Assembly (NCBI RefSeq): GCF_003052165.1 | Contig: NZ_CP024869.1 | Span: 964,001-1,028,000 of the forward strand | Direction of reading: 5' to 3' | Origin: Dietzia sp. JS16-p6b | GTDB taxonomy: Bacteria > Actinomycetota > Actinomycetes > Mycobacteriales > Mycobacteriaceae | Length of the DNA stretch: 64,000 nucleotides | Shown here: one piece after another, positions 56,507 to 64,000 of the stretch | How positions within the stretch are numbered: position 1 is the stretch's first letter | Layout: each line of letters opens with the position of its first letter | The notes under the pieces: model-generated | Told to the model about the DNA's origin: nothing | What the model saw: the letters and a program-made list of their open reading frames with translations, nothing else | The model's database searches: none | Made by a program: the position numbers and the translations under genes

Positions 56507-57625
56507 GTGACCGAGTCGACCAGCGGGCTCAACCGTGTACTGCGCGCAGCGGCTGCGAGGGTTCCTGAACCCCGGGCCGCACATCGATTCCTCAACCGCC
56601 TCACACACCCGCTCCGGATGGACGACTACTCGTCGCTCATCTATCCGCTGTGGTCCTCCCGCGAACTGCGCGGCGAGGTGGTGTCGGTGCGCCGCGAGGC
56701 GGAGGACACCGTCACGCTGGTCATCAAGCCCGGCTGGGGCGCGACCCCGCACTACCAGCCCGGCCAGTATCTGGGCATCGGCGTGCTTCTCGACGGCCGC
56801 TGGACCTGGCGCTCCTACTCCCTGACCTCGGCCCCCACCACCGGCCGCGGCGAGTACTCGGTGACCGTCAAGGCGCTTCCCGAGGGACTTCTCAGCAACC
56901 ACATCGTCGGCACCGTCGAGCCCGGGACCATCGTCCGTCTCGCGGCACCGGCGGGCGACTTCCACCTGCCGACGCCGACCCCTCCCAAGCTGATGTTCGT
57001 GACCGCCGGTTCCGGGATCACCCCGGTCATGGGGATGCTCCGGTCCCTGGACCGCCGTTCGGTCACCGAACCGTTCCCGGACGTCGTCCACGTGCACTCG
57101 GTGCGTGAGAGGGAGGACGCGCTCTTCTACGACGAGCTGCGCGCCCTCGAGAAGACCCAACCCGGTTACGTCCTGCATCTCCGGGTGACCAGCGAGGAGG
57201 GCCGCATCGACTCGCGCCAGATGTCCGCCCTCGTCCCCGACTGGTCGGAGCGTCCGACATGGGCGTGCGGGCCCAACGCGATGCTCGACGAGCTCGACGA
57301 GCACTTCAGAGCCACGAATCGGGACGACCTCCACGTGGAGCGCTTCACCGTCAACCGGGACGCCGGGGCCTCGGGCGGGACCGTGACGTTCGGGTCGACC
57401 GGCAAGACCGTCGAGCTCGACGGTGCCACCACCATCCTCGAGGGCGGGGAGAAGGTGGGCGTGCAGATGCCCTTCGGCTGTCGGATGGGGATCTGCCAGA
57501 CGTGTGTCGTGGGACTCGACGAGGGGCACGTCCGCGATCTGCGCAACGGCACCGACCACGGACCCGGTGAGCGGATCCAGACCTGCGTCTCGGTGGCGTT
57601 GGGGGACGTCGAGCTCAAGCTCTGA
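56507..57625 (+). CDS. Ferredoxin reductase-like oxidoreductase with C-terminal 2Fe-2S domain
   Basis: 372 residues. FAD domain with the RSYSLTSAP motif near 105, NADPH domain with FVTAGSGITPVMGML and TWACGPNAMLDE, and a plant-type [2Fe-2S] domain at the C-terminus (GCRMGICQTC, then IQTC). It passes electrons from NAD(P)H to a membrane desaturase or hydroxylase. Its M. tuberculosis counterpart (Rv3230c) works with the stearoyl-CoA desaturase DesA3 encoded next to it, but no desaturase gene follows here. GTG 56507 has AAGGAGG 7 bases before it. Confidence 0.9.
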   Translation: MTESTSGLNRVLRAAAARVPEPRAAHRFLNRLTHPLRMDDYSSLIYPLWSSRELRGEVVSVRREAEDTVTLVIKPGWGATPHYQPGQYLGIGVLLDGRWTWRSYSLTSAPTTGRGEYSVTVKALPEGLLSNHIVGTVEPGTIVRLAAPAGDFHLPTPTPPKLMFVTAGSGITPVMGMLRSLDRRSVTEPFPDVVHVHSVREREDALFYDELRALEKTQPGYVLHLRVTSEEGRIDSRQMSALVPDWSERPTWACGPNAMLDELDEHFRATNRDDLHVERFTVNRDAGASGGTVTFGSTGKTVELDGATTILEGGEKVGVQMPFGCRMGICQTCVVGLDEGHVRDLRNGTDHGPGERIQTCVSVALGDVELKL

Positions 57626-57655
57626 CCGCGTCGGCGCGACGGTCGCGGCTCGTGC

Positions 57656-58705
57656 TCAGTCCTGATCCGACCCGAGCGCCCACGCGTCGTTGGACTGCAG
57701 GGCGCCGAGGAGTTCTCTCACGGCCAGCGCGCGTCGGTGGACCGCGGGGTCGATGACGGTGTCGAACCTGCACTCCGGATCGGCGGGCGGGCCCTGGTGG
57801 GTGCAGCCCCGCGGGCAGTCCTGAGCGATCGCGTCCAGATCGGAGAACGCCGCCACCACGTCGTCGGGCGAGACGTGCGCCAGTCCGAAGCTCCGGATCC
57901 CCGGGGTGTCCACCACCCAGCCCCCCGATCCCAGTTCGAGGGCGACCGACTGGGTCGAGGTGTGCCGGCCCTTGCCCACTCCCGAGACCGCGCCGGTCGC
58001 CCGGTGGGCGTCGGGGATCAGACGGTTGACGAGGGTGGACTTCCCGACCCCCGAGTGGCCGATCATGGCGGAGATCCGGCCGTCGATCCGATCGTGCAGG
58101 GCCCCGAGGTCGTCGTCGATCCCGGTCCGCAGGACGGGGACGTCGAGTGCCTCGAACTCGGCGGCGAACACCGACGGGTCGTCGAGGTCACCCTTGGTCA
58201 GGCACAGGACGGGGTCCAGTCCGCCCGTGTAGGCCGCCACGAGGGCGCGGGCCACGAAGCCGGCGCGGGGCGGGGGGTCCGCGACCGCGACGACGATGAG
58301 GAGCAGTTCGGCGTTGGCCACCACGACCCGCTCGTACGGGTCGGAGTCGTCGGCGGTCCGGCGCAGCACCGTGCTGCGGTCGGCGACCCGGACGATCCTC
58401 GACAGGGTGTCCCGGGTGCCGGTGAGGTCCCCGACCACGCCGACGTGGTCGCCCACGACGATGGGCGTGCGGCCGAGCTCGCGGGCCCGCATGGTGACGA
58501 TCCGGGTGCCGGCGACGTGGTCGGGGCCGTCGTCGAGCAGCACGCAGCCCCAGCGCCCCCGGTCGACGCTCACGACCATCGCGGACGCCGCGTCGGAGTG
58601 GCTGGGCCTGCGTTTGGTTCGCGGCCTCGACCCCTTGCCCGGCCGGATCCGGATGTCGGACTCGTCCCAGCCGCGCGCGCCGCTCCCGCCCCGCCTGGTG
58701 GCCAC
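57656..58705 (-). CDS. rsgA: Small-subunit ribosome biogenesis GTPase RsgA
   Basis: 349 residues. An OB-fold at about 40-110 is followed by a circularly permuted GTPase domain, in the order G4 LTKGDLDD, G1 GHSGVGKSTLVN, G3 DTPGIRSFG, and a C-terminal zinc domain with CPRGCTHQGPPADPEC (spacing slightly different from the classical C-x4-C-x-H-x5-C). It assists late 30S maturation. GTG 58705 lies 4 bp after the aroA stop, fixing the start. The Arg/Lys-rich N-terminus (PRTKRRPSH) is common in actinobacterial forms. Confidence 0.93.
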   Translation of the reverse strand: MATRRGGSGARGWDESDIRIRPGKGSRPRTKRRPSHSDAASAMVVSVDRGRWGCVLLDDGPDHVAGTRIVTMRARELGRTPIVVGDHVGVVGDLTGTRDTLSRIVRVADRSTVLRRTADDSDPYERVVVANAELLLIVVAVADPPPRAGFVARALVAAYTGGLDPVLCLTKGDLDDPSVFAAEFEALDVPVLRTGIDDDLGALHDRIDGRISAMIGHSGVGKSTLVNRLIPDAHRATGAVSGVGKGRHTSTQSVALELGSGGWVVDTPGIRSFGLAHVSPDDVVAAFSDLDAIAQDCPRGCTHQGPPADPECRFDTVIDPAVHRRALAVRELLGALQSNDAWALGSDQD

Positions 58706-58709
58706 GACG

Positions 58710-60014
58710 CTACGTCGTCCCGCCGGCGAGCATGCCGGTCCACATCGAGGTGAACCCCGGCATGGTCTTGGCGGTCGAGTCGATGTCGTCCACCTCGATC
58801 CCCGGTACCACGAGGCCGATGATGGCACCCGCGGTGGCCATGCGGTGATCGGCGTAGGCCCGCCAGGGGGCGCCGTGCAGGGATCCCGGGACGATCTCGA
58901 GGCCGTCGGCCCGCTCCGTGACGTCGCACCCCACCGCGCCGAGTTCGGCGGCGAGGGCGGCGAGACGATCGGTCTCGTGCCCGCGGAGGTGGGCGATCCC
59001 GGTGAGCGTGGACGGGCCGTCGGCGAGCGCGCACAGTGCGGCGATCGTCGGGGTGAGCTCACCGATGGCGGACAGATCCACGTCCACGGGTGACAGGTGG
59101 TCGGGTCCGACGACGACGAGGGTCCCGTGGTCCGCCCCGTCGACGGTCTCGAGGGTCACGGTCGCGCCCATGTCCTGAAGGATCCCGCGGATGGCGTCCC
59201 CCGGTTGTGTGGTGGCCACCGGCCAGCGGGGCACGCGCACGGACCCGCCGGTGACGGCGGCCGCGGCGAGGAACGGGGTGGCATTGGACAGGTCGGGCTC
59301 CACCACCCGGTCGACTGCGGAGATCGGCCCCGGAGCCACGCGCCAGGACGACGCCGTGGGCTGTTCGACAACCACCCCGGACTCCCTGAGCATCGCCAGC
59401 GTCATCTCGATGTGCGGACCGGACGGGACGGCGGACGCGCCCACGTGGACCAGTTCCACCCCGTCGTCGAAGCGGGCGGCGGAGAGCAGCAGTCCGGAGA
59501 CGAACTGAGAGGAGGCCGAGGCGTCCATCTCCACCCGTCCACCCCGGAGGGAACCCGTCCCGGACACCGAGAACGGGAGCCTGTCCCCGGTGACGTCGGC
59601 CCCGAGCGAGCGGAGCGCGTCGAGGACCGTGGCCTGCGGACGCACCCGCGCGGCGGGGTCACCGTCGAACGTCGATATGCCGGTGGCGAGCGCGGCGAGT
59701 GGAGGTACGAACCGCATGACCGTCCCGGCCAGGCCGCACTCGACGTCCGCCCCGTGCAACGGCCCGGGTGTGACGACCAGTTCGGTGTCGTCGGGGCCGA
59801 GCGGTCCCCCGGGGCCCTCGATCCGGGTTCCGAGAGCACCGAGCGCTCCGATCATCAGGTCGGTGTCCCGGCTGCGCAACGTCCCGCTCACCCGCGCGGA
59901 GGCGTCGGCCAGCGCGGCCAGGACGAGGGCGCGGTTGGTCAGCGACTTGGACCCGGGCACCGGGACCACGGCGTTCACGGGCGTGTCGGCGACGGGGGCG
60001 TTCCAATGACTCAC
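58710..60014 (-). CDS. aroA: 3-phosphoshikimate 1-carboxyvinyltransferase (EPSP synthase)
   Basis: 434 residues, sixth step of the shikimate pathway. The PEP/S3P motifs are [16 protein letters not shown] near 21-36, GLAGTVMRF near 90, [12 protein letters not shown], and [13 protein letters not shown] near the C-terminus. GTG 60014 ([12 protein letters not shown]) aligns with other actinobacterial starts and has a GACAAT element 6 bp before it; ATG 60032 would add 6 residues. Its gene order with rsgA (4-bp gap) and the divergent SRAP gene matches M. tuberculosis Rv3228-Rv3226c. Confidence 0.95.
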   Translation of the reverse strand: MSHWNAPVADTPVNAVVPVPGSKSLTNRALVLAALADASARVSGTLRSRDTDLMIGALGALGTRIEGPGGPLGPDDTELVVTPGPLHGADVECGLAGTVMRFVPPLAALATGISTFDGDPAARVRPQATVLDALRSLGADVTGDRLPFSVSGTGSLRGGRVEMDASASSQFVSGLLLSAARFDDGVELVHVGASAVPSGPHIEMTLAMLRESGVVVEQPTASSWRVAPGPISAVDRVVEPDLSNATPFLAAAAVTGGSVRVPRWPVATTQPGDAIRGILQDMGATVTLETVDGADHGTLVVVGPDHLSPVDVDLSAIGELTPTIAALCALADGPSTLTGIAHLRGHETDRLAALAAELGAVGCDVTERADGLEIVPGSLHGAPWRAYADHRMATAGAIIGLVVPGIEVDDIDSTAKTMPGFTSMWTGMLAGGTT

Positions 60015-60073
60015 CTGGTCATTGTCGCGCATCCACTCCGATCCCGCCCGGCCCGGGTGGGAGGATGGACCGC

Positions 60074-60868
60074 ATGTGTGGACGGTTCTCGCTCTCCTCG
60101 GATCCGGCGCGGCTCGCGGTGGAACTCGACGCCGTGGACGAGGCGTCGTCGCCCCCGCCGGGGCTGTGGCCCGACCGGGGTCCGGTCTCACCGCGGTTCA
60201 ACATCGCACCCACCACGACCATCCCGACGCTCGTCCTGGACGCCCCGCGCGAACGTCTCGACCTGAGCGAGACCCCCCGACGGGTCCTGCGCTCGATGCG
60301 CTGGGGCCTGGTGCCGTCCTGGGCCAGGGACCCGGGGAGGTTGCCGACCCTGTTCAACGCCCGGGTCGAGACCGCCTTCGAGAAGCCGTCGTTCCGTGCC
60401 GCCGTGGCCCGGCGCCACTGTGTGGTGCCGATGGACGGGTGGTACGAGTGGGTCCCCGGGCAGCCGGCGACACCGGGGGGCCGGGCGGGGCCCAAGCAGC
60501 CGTTCCACATGAGCCTGCCCGGCACCGAGGGCTTGCTCATGGCGGGGCTCTGGGAAGCCCGGCGCGATCCCGCCGACCAGGACGTCACCCAGCTCTCGTG
60601 CGCCATCCTCACCACCGCGGCGCTCGGACCGCTGCGCCGCATCCACGACCGGATGCCGCTCGTGGTGGACCCGTCCGTGGTCTCCGACTGGCTCGACCCG
60701 TCCGTGATCGGCGACCCCCGGGCGCTGGTCGACGGTGCGGGCGGTGACCTGGCTCAGTGGGCCGACCGGGTGGAGATCCGGCCGGTCTCGCGCGCGGTCT
60801 CCAACGTCCGGAACGAGGGTCCGGACCTGGTGCGCCCGGTGGATCCGACCGCCGGGCTGCTGTTCTGA
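60074..60868 (+). CDS. SOS response-associated peptidase (SRAP/YedK) family protein
   Basis: 264 residues. The start is set by chemistry: after Met removal, Cys2 of MCGRFS must be the N-terminal nucleophile that forms a thiazolidine link with abasic sites in single-stranded DNA. ATG 60074 places it correctly; the ATG 9 bp upstream would not. Other active-site pieces are [31 protein letters not shown] (Glu) and [10 protein letters not shown] (His). It protects abasic sites at forks. Divergent from aroA with a 59-bp gap. Confidence 0.94.
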   Translation: MCGRFSLSSDPARLAVELDAVDEASSPPPGLWPDRGPVSPRFNIAPTTTIPTLVLDAPRERLDLSETPRRVLRSMRWGLVPSWARDPGRLPTLFNARVETAFEKPSFRAAVARRHCVVPMDGWYEWVPGQPATPGGRAGPKQPFHMSLPGTEGLLMAGLWEARRDPADQDVTQLSCAILTTAALGPLRRIHDRMPLVVDPSVVSDWLDPSVIGDPRALVDGAGGDLAQWADRVEIRPVSRAVSNVRNEGPDLVRPVDPTAGLLF

Positions 60869-60886
60869 CCAGACCGCCCCGGGGCG

Positions 60887-61423
60887 TCACCGCGCGGTGA
60901 TCGCCGCCGTGGTCGCTCCCGTGAGGGCGACGAGGTCCGTGGGTGCGAGCTCGATCTCCCATCCCCGCCGGCCGGCGCTGCACAGGATTGTGGTGTGGTC
61001 CGACGCGGACCGGTCGACGACCGTCGCCAGGGACCTCTTCTGCCCGAGGGGCGAGACCCCGCCGACCACGTACCCGGTGGTCTTCTCCGCGACGTCCACA
61101 GGGGCGAGTGAGGCCTTTCCGCAGGACAGCGCGGAAGCGGCCGCCTTGAGGTCGAGCATGGCCGTGACCGGCAGGACCGCGACCGCCAGCGGGGTCCGGG
61201 TCCCCTCGGGTGGGCGGGCGGTCGTGAGCACCAGCGTCTTGAACACCCTGCCGGCGTCGATTCCCAGGCGTTCGCCCATGATGCGTGCGGCCTCGTCGCC
61301 GAAGGCCCCCGCGCCGGCGCTGTAGGTGTGCACCACGTGGTCGACGCCCGCGGAGAGCAGGGCGGCGACGGCGGGGGTCGCCGCGGCGGCGGGTGTGCGC
61401 TGTCCCGCGCGTTTCCGGGTCAC
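60887..61423 (-). CDS. ybaK: Cys-tRNA(Pro)/Cys-tRNA(Cys) deacylase (YbaK/EbsC)
   Basis: 178 residues of the YbaK editing-domain family. It hydrolyses mischarged Cys-tRNA(Pro). Recognisable parts are GDEAARIMGERLGIDAGRVFKTLVL (active-site Lys), LPVTAMLDLKAAASAL and TTGYVVGGVSPLGQKRSLATVVD with the GxxxP loop. GTG 61423 begins TRKRAGQRTP and has TACGCT 7 bp before it; the frame to 61579 crosses the sigH promoter and is not used. Divergent from sigH, as in M. tuberculosis (Rv3224A/B). Confidence 0.92.
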   Translation of the reverse strand: MTRKRAGQRTPAAAATPAVAALLSAGVDHVVHTYSAGAGAFGDEAARIMGERLGIDAGRVFKTLVLTTARPPEGTRTPLAVAVLPVTAMLDLKAAASALSCGKASLAPVDVAEKTTGYVVGGVSPLGQKRSLATVVDRSASDHTTILCSAGRRGWEIELAPTDLVALTGATTAAITAR

Positions 61424-61430
61424 CCACACC

Positions 61431-61436
61431 AGCGTA
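61431..61436 (-). promoter_or_regulatory. Leaderless-type -10 element of ybaK
   Basis: TACGCT on the minus strand, 7 bp before the GTG at 61423. Confidence 0.6.
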
Positions 61437-61451
61437 GCGACGGCGCCCGGT

Positions 61452-61477
61452 GGAATAGCGCGCGAGAGGCGGGTGTT
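61452..61477 (+). promoter_or_regulatory. Sigma-H/sigma-R type promoter of sigH
   Basis: GGAAT (61452-61456), 18 bp, GTT (61475-61477): an exact match to the GGAAT-N18-GTT pattern of SigR/SigH promoters. The sigH ATG lies about 50 bp downstream behind a strong GGAGAGGAGGG site. It implies positive autoregulation under thiol-oxidative or heat stress. Confidence 0.8.
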
Positions 61478-61527
61478 GGTGAGAGCAGGTACCCGGGACG
61501 GTTCCGGGGCGAGGAGAGGAGGGTGCG

Positions 61528-62205
61528 ATGCGGACCGCGGTCCTCGAGGCCCCCGGCGTGCGGATAGACTCCGGGTCACCGACAGGTGAGGAGTACCGGT
61601 TGCCGACAGAGTTGCAGCCCGACGAGTCCGACCAACGTGCCGAGCAGTTCGAAGAGTTGGCCATGCCGCTTCTCGACCAGTTGTACGGTGCTGCTCTGCG
61701 GATGACTCGCAACCCGGCGGATGCGGAGGACCTCGTGCAGGAGGCGTACGCGAAGGCGTACGCGGGCTTCCACTCGTTCAAGCCCGGGACGAATTTCCGC
61801 GCCTGGATGCACCGCATCCTCACCAACGCGTACATCAACCACTACCGCAAGCGGCAGCGCCAACCCGCCCAGTATCCGACCGAGGAGATCACGGACTGGC
61901 AGCTGGCGGCCGCCGCCGAACACACCTCCACCGGGCTGCGTTCGGCGGAGGTCGAGGCGATGGAGCTGCTGCCGGACGACGAGATCCGGGCCGCGTTGGC
62001 GCAGTTGCCGGAGGAGTTCCGGATGGCGGTCTACTACGCGGATGTCCAGGATCTTCCCTACAAGGAGATCGCCGAGATCATGGACACCCCGCTGGGAACC
62101 GTGATGTCGCGCCTGCACAGGGGCCGGAAGCAGCTGCGTGAGTTGCTGCGCGACGTGGCGACCGAGCGTGGCTTCGGTCGTGACAGGGCGGGGGGTGCGT
62201 CGTGA
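61528..62205 (+). CDS. sigH: ECF RNA polymerase sigma factor SigH (SigR type)
   Basis: 225 residues. Sigma region 2 (about 47-115: [31 protein letters not shown] and [16 protein letters not shown]) and region 4 (about 145-205: [62 protein letters not shown]) are complete. It directs thioredoxin, chaperone and repair genes on disulfide or heat stress. ATG 61528 has a very strong ribosome site; a start nearer residue 25 is possible. The stop overlaps its zinc anti-sigma gene by 4 bp. Confidence 0.96.
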   Translation: MRTAVLEAPGVRIDSGSPTGEEYRLPTELQPDESDQRAEQFEELAMPLLDQLYGAALRMTRNPADAEDLVQEAYAKAYAGFHSFKPGTNFRAWMHRILTNAYINHYRKRQRQPAQYPTEEITDWQLAAAAEHTSTGLRSAEVEAMELLPDDEIRAALAQLPEEFRMAVYYADVQDLPYKEIAEIMDTPLGTVMSRLHRGRKQLRELLRDVATERGFGRDRAGGAS

Positions 62206-62549
62206 TGAGGGAGCACGACCCGCGGTTGGATCGGATCGACTGCGAGGCCGCCCGGCGCGACCTGTCCCTGCTCGTGGACCTCGAATGCGACGACGCGTGT
62301 CGCTCGAGGCTCGAGCATCACCTCGCGGGGTGCCCCACCTGTAGGGAGCTCTTCCTCTCGGAGCGTCGGCTCAAGGCGAAGTTGTCCAGTTCATGCTGTG
62401 AGAAGGCGCCGTCCGGGCTGAGGGAACGACTGATGGTGGAGATCCGACGCACCACGGTGACCACGACCGATGCCGACGGGACGACGGTGGTGCACCGGAC
62501 CACGACCGTCCACCGGCGCGATGCGGAAGGACGTCACCGGACCGAGTGA
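62202..62549 (+). CDS. rshA: Zinc-binding anti-sigma factor (RshA/RsrA type)
   Basis: 115 residues. It holds SigH inactive until oxidation releases zinc. The HxxxCxxC zinc motif is HLAGCPTC at about 40-47, with Cys14 (IDCEAA) as the further ligand or disulfide partner. An extra CC pair (SSCCEKAP, about 64-65) lies after it. The C-terminal tail is Thr/Arg/His-rich ([23 protein letters not shown]) and probably flexible. GTG 62202 overlaps the sigH stop, so both proteins are made together, as expected for a partner-inhibitor pair. Confidence 0.93.
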   Translation: MMREHDPRLDRIDCEAARRDLSLLVDLECDDACRSRLEHHLAGCPTCRELFLSERRLKAKLSSSCCEKAPSGLRERLMVEIRRTTVTTTDADGTTVVHRTTTVHRRDAEGRHRTE

Positions 62550-62560
62550 TCCCCGGTGGA

Positions 62561-62605
62561 CGAGTGGAGGGGCGGGCACCGTGCCGGTGCCCGCCCCTCC
62601 ACTCG
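62561..62605. terminator. Perfect 20-bp stem bidirectional terminator
   Basis: Arms 62561-62580 and 62586-62605 pair perfectly around the loop GTGCC. It lies between rshA (plus) and the bL37 gene (minus), 11 bp after the rshA stop. Confidence 0.85.
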
Positions 62606-62622
62606 GTTCTGGTGGTCCGGAC

Positions 62623-62697
62623 TCAGCTGTTCGGACGCTTGCCGTGGTTGGCGTTGTTCTTGCGGCGATCCCGCCTCTTGCGGCCACGCTTGCCCAT
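62623..62697 (-). CDS. Ribosomal protein bL37, 24 residues
   Basis: A complete tiny gene: ATG at 62697, stop at 62623, product MGKRGRKRRDRRKNNANHGK followed by RPNS. Ten of its 24 residues are Arg or Lys. It matches my memory of the actinobacterial 50S protein bL37 found in mycobacterial ribosome structures (M-A-K-R-G-R-K-K-R-D type with a NHGKRPN ending). An AAGGAGG site lies 7 bases before the start. It stands alone between two intergenic signals: the hairpin at 62561-62605 downstream and a divergent gap of 104 bp shared with the biotinyl-protein gene. It is usually missed by gene callers. Confidence 0.88.
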   Translation of the reverse strand: MGKRGRKRRDRRKNNANHGKRPNS

Positions 62698-62801
62698 GGT
62701 CGCCTCCTTTCGTCGGTGTACAAGTCTCCCACGAGAACCCCTGTGTGGTTGCATTGAGGAGTCCGGGGGCCGCCGCGTGAGGAAAGCAGAGGAACATCCG
62801 A

Positions 62802-63017
62802 ATGACTGAACAGGTCCGTGCCGAGATGGTCGCGAACGTCATGGAGGTCGTCGCAGCCGTCGGCACCGAGGTCGCCGAGGGCGACACCATCGTGCTCCTC
62901 GAGTCCATGAAGATGGAGATCCCGGTGTTGTGTGAGACGGCCGGCACCGTCACCGAGGTGGCCGTGACCCCCGGAGATGTCATCCAGGCCGGTGATCTCA
63001 TCGCCGTGATCGGCTGA
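62802..63017 (+). CDS. Small biotinyl/lipoyl-attachment domain protein (TB7.3-like)
   Basis: 71 residues, a free-standing biotin carrier domain. The attachment motif is ESMKME with Lys37 in the turn between two beta hairpins, followed by GTVTEVAVTPGDVIQAGDLIAVI. It could be the carrier of an acyl-CoA carboxylase or biotin-dependent enzyme, or a store of biotinyl groups; no carboxylase partner lies beside it, and its modifying enzyme would be the BirA at 24872. M. tuberculosis has the same gene (Rv3221c, TB7.3) between the anti-sigma and whiB1 genes. Confidence 0.93.
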   Translation: MTEQVRAEMVANVMEVVAAVGTEVAEGDTIVLLESMKMEIPVLCETAGTVTEVAVTPGDVIQAGDLIAVIG

Positions 63018-63036
63018 CCTCCGTCCGGAACGACGA

Positions 63037-63074
63037 AGGCCGGTTCCGCCCCCACAGGGGAGAGGAACCGGCCT
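63037..63074. terminator. Bidirectional terminator between the biotinyl-protein gene and whiB1
   Basis: A perfect 11-bp stem (63037-63047 and 63064-63074) with a 16-base loop, between convergent genes. Confidence 0.75.
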
Positions 63075-63088
63075 CCGCGTCGATCAGG

Positions 63089-63116
63089 CGGTGGTGGTCA
63101 GACGGTGGTGGTCAGA
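63089..63116. repeat. 14-bp tandem duplication across the whiB1 stop codon
   Basis: The unit CGGTGGTGGTCAGA occurs twice in direct succession (63089-63102 and 63103-63116). The second copy holds the whiB1 stop (TCA at 63112-63114 on the plus strand). Confidence 0.85.
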
Positions 63117-63360
63117 CCGACGTGCGGGTACGGGCACGACGACGCTTGAGAGCGCGACGCTCGTCCTCGCTCATCCCGCCCCAGACGCCCGCGTCCTGGC
63201 CGGACTCGAGGGCCCAGGCCAGGCACTCGGCGGTGACGGGGCAACGGTTGCAGACGATCTTCGCCTCGGCGATCTGGGCGAGGGCGGGTCCGGAATTGCC
63301 GACGGGGAAGAACAGCTCGGGATCCTCGTCGCGGCAGATGGCCTTGTGGCGCCAGTCCAT
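63112..63360 (-). CDS. whiB1: WhiB1-type iron-sulfur, nitric oxide-responsive regulator
   Basis: 82 residues. The [4Fe-4S] cysteines are Cys9, Cys37, Cys40 and Cys46, followed by GVWGGM and an Arg-rich C-terminus (RALKRRRARTRTS). WhiB1 is essential in mycobacteria; it binds region 4 of the main sigma factor and reacts with NO. The short acidic N-terminus (RDEDPELFFPV) and its place beside the biotinyl-protein gene match Rv3219. ATG 63360 has AAGGAG 7 bases upstream. The 388-bp gap before it is the largest in the window. Confidence 0.96.
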   Translation of the reverse strand: MDWRHKAICRDEDPELFFPVGNSGPALAQIAEAKIVCNRCPVTAECLAWALESGQDAGVWGGMSEDERRALKRRRARTRTSV

Positions 63361-63748
63361 GGAAACTCCTTACGGTTACGAGACCGTTATCGGGTCAACC
63401 GGACACGAGAAGACGACGTCGACGCGCCGATGTGTGCGAAAATCGGCGCGCGGACGTACATGGTCATTCACATCCGGCGATGCGGTGGGGGGTGTACCCT
63501 CTCCTCGGGCTCGGTCCGTGAGGAAGAGCTCTCGGTTAAGGCAATGCAAACATTGTGCGTCTGCGCTGTTACGAACGATCGTGCCACGATTCCATGACAA
63601 GTCAACCCTCTCCCGTCACATGTGGCAAAGGTCACCCCGGTTGTCAAATCGACCCGAAAGCCCACGCCAGGGGCCGTGATGAGCTAAACGGAGTCCAGTC
63701 CACAAGGGCGGTGCGGGTTCGGCCGCGGTCGCGACATAGTCTGTGGAG
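63361..63748. promoter_or_regulatory. Intergenic control region of whiB1 and the divergent membrane-protein gene
   Basis: It has lower GC content than its surroundings. It holds a 9-bp inverted repeat (63423-63431 and 63442-63450, 10-base spacer) in the likely whiB1 leader. A Crp-like element TGTGG-N6-TCACC lies at 63621-63636, with four of five bases right in each half. A possible minus-strand promoter (TTGACT at 63605-63600, 16 bp, CACGAT) would give whiB1 a leader of about 200 bases. I see no gene in the gap. Confidence 0.4.
63737..63742 (+). promoter_or_regulatory. Leaderless-type -10 element of the membrane-protein gene
   Basis: TAGTCT, 6 bp before the GTG at 63749. Confidence 0.5.
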
Positions 63749-64000
63749 GTGAACGTGACCCGACCTGACGACCATCGTCCCCCGCTTGATCGGCGTGATC
63801 CCCGAGCGGCCATCCCCACGCCCGTCCGGCTGGCCGGGTGGATCTCCTCGGCGCAGGGGCTCATCGGTGTGGGAGTGGCCGTGGCCCTCGCCATCCGTGC
63901 GGCCGGCGGCCATCGGGAGGAGACCGTCGTCATCAGTGGCTACGGCACCGCGGTCTGGTTCGCGATCCTCGGTGGCGGCCTTCTCGCGGCCGGCGTCGGT
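63749..64000 (+). CDS. Membrane protein, 5' part only, cut by window edge
   Basis: 84 residues are visible. A charged Arg/Asp-rich tail of about 25 residues is followed by two hydrophobic stretches (about 28-48, WISSAQGLIGVGVAVALAI, and 69-84, AVWFAILGGGLLAAGVG). It resembles the small integral membrane proteins next to whiB1 in mycobacteria (Rv3217c region), of unknown function. GTG 63749 was chosen from the -10 spacing; GTG 63755 is an alternative. The rest lies outside the window. Confidence 0.65.
   Translation, partial: MNVTRPDDHRPPLDRRDPRAAIPTPVRLAGWISSAQGLIGVGVAVALAIRAAGGHREETVVISGYGTAVWFAILGGGLLAAGVG

Overview
The window is very GC-rich, densely packed actinobacterial chromosome with many GTG starts and 1-4 bp start/stop overlaps. 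The gene content (MtrAB-LpqB, WhiB1 and WhiB2, SigH with its zinc anti-sigma factor, FbiA/FbiB for coenzyme F420, the acyl-CoA carboxylase subunits AccA3/AccD5/AccE used for mycolate precursors, and an LCP ligase beside WbbL) points to a mycolate-containing member of the Mycobacteriales. As far as I can recall the M. tuberculosis map, the order follows Rv3318 (sdhA) down to about Rv3217c. A Dietzia-like organism is my best guess, but the genus is inference. There are no rRNA or tRNA genes, insertion sequences, prophage genes or CRISPR arrays that I can see.

Layout. 1-2035: succinate dehydrogenase sdhC-sdhD-sdhA on the minus strand, with sdhA cut by the left edge. 2227-3956: cytidine deaminase and thymidine phosphorylase. 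4092-5312: a conserved lineage protein. 5370-7472: four overlapping minus-strand genes encoding an EspC-like type VII secretion target, an NlpC/P60 peptidase without a signal peptide and two small YbaB-like proteins. 7581-11128: nucleobase and sugar-phosphate salvage (upp, pmmB, punA) and a gamma-glutamylcyclotransferase-like gene. 11281-12687: LpdA-type flavoprotein. 12721-16498: an iron ABC transporter behind an IdeR/DtxR-type box. 16499-19913: glpK and glpD, divergent. 20027-25750: accA3, maf, accE, accD5 and birA. 25754-29568: PH-domain membrane protein, purK, purE, acyl-CoA dehydrogenase. 29691-34169: a frameshifted TIGR03089-type gene, LCP ligase, WbbL and a mannose-1-phosphate guanylyltransferase. 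34175-36660: fbiB and fbiA. 36921-42244: whiB2, a degenerate metallopeptidase-like gene, a frameshifted DUF3499 gene, phosphomannomutase, TobH-like protein and manA. 42305-53295: sahH, tmk, mtrA-mtrB-lpqB, comF-like gene, hpf, secA1. 53302-57625: Rv3235-like protein, HAD-like protein, wax-ester synthase/DGAT homologue, small conserved protein, ferredoxin-type reductase. 57656-61423: rsgA, aroA, SRAP protein, YbaK. 61528-64000: sigH-anti-sigma pair, the 24-residue ribosomal protein bL37, a biotinyl-domain protein, whiB1 and a partial membrane protein.

The genes serve a few joint tasks: cell-envelope construction (mannose activation, rhamnosyl linker, arabinogalactan ligation, carboxylated acyl-CoAs), envelope-stress and redox regulation (MtrAB, SigH, WhiB), central metabolism (Sdh, glycerol, purines) and iron uptake. 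Twelve genes have a TANNNT -10 element 6-8 bp before the start codon, as expected for leaderless transcripts. The regulatory signals I trust most are the IdeR box before the iron transporter, the sigma-R type promoter of sigH, and the long perfect hairpins separating convergent genes. Two genes are broken by one missing base, both in a CCCCCGGGG-type tract, which suggests assembly errors.
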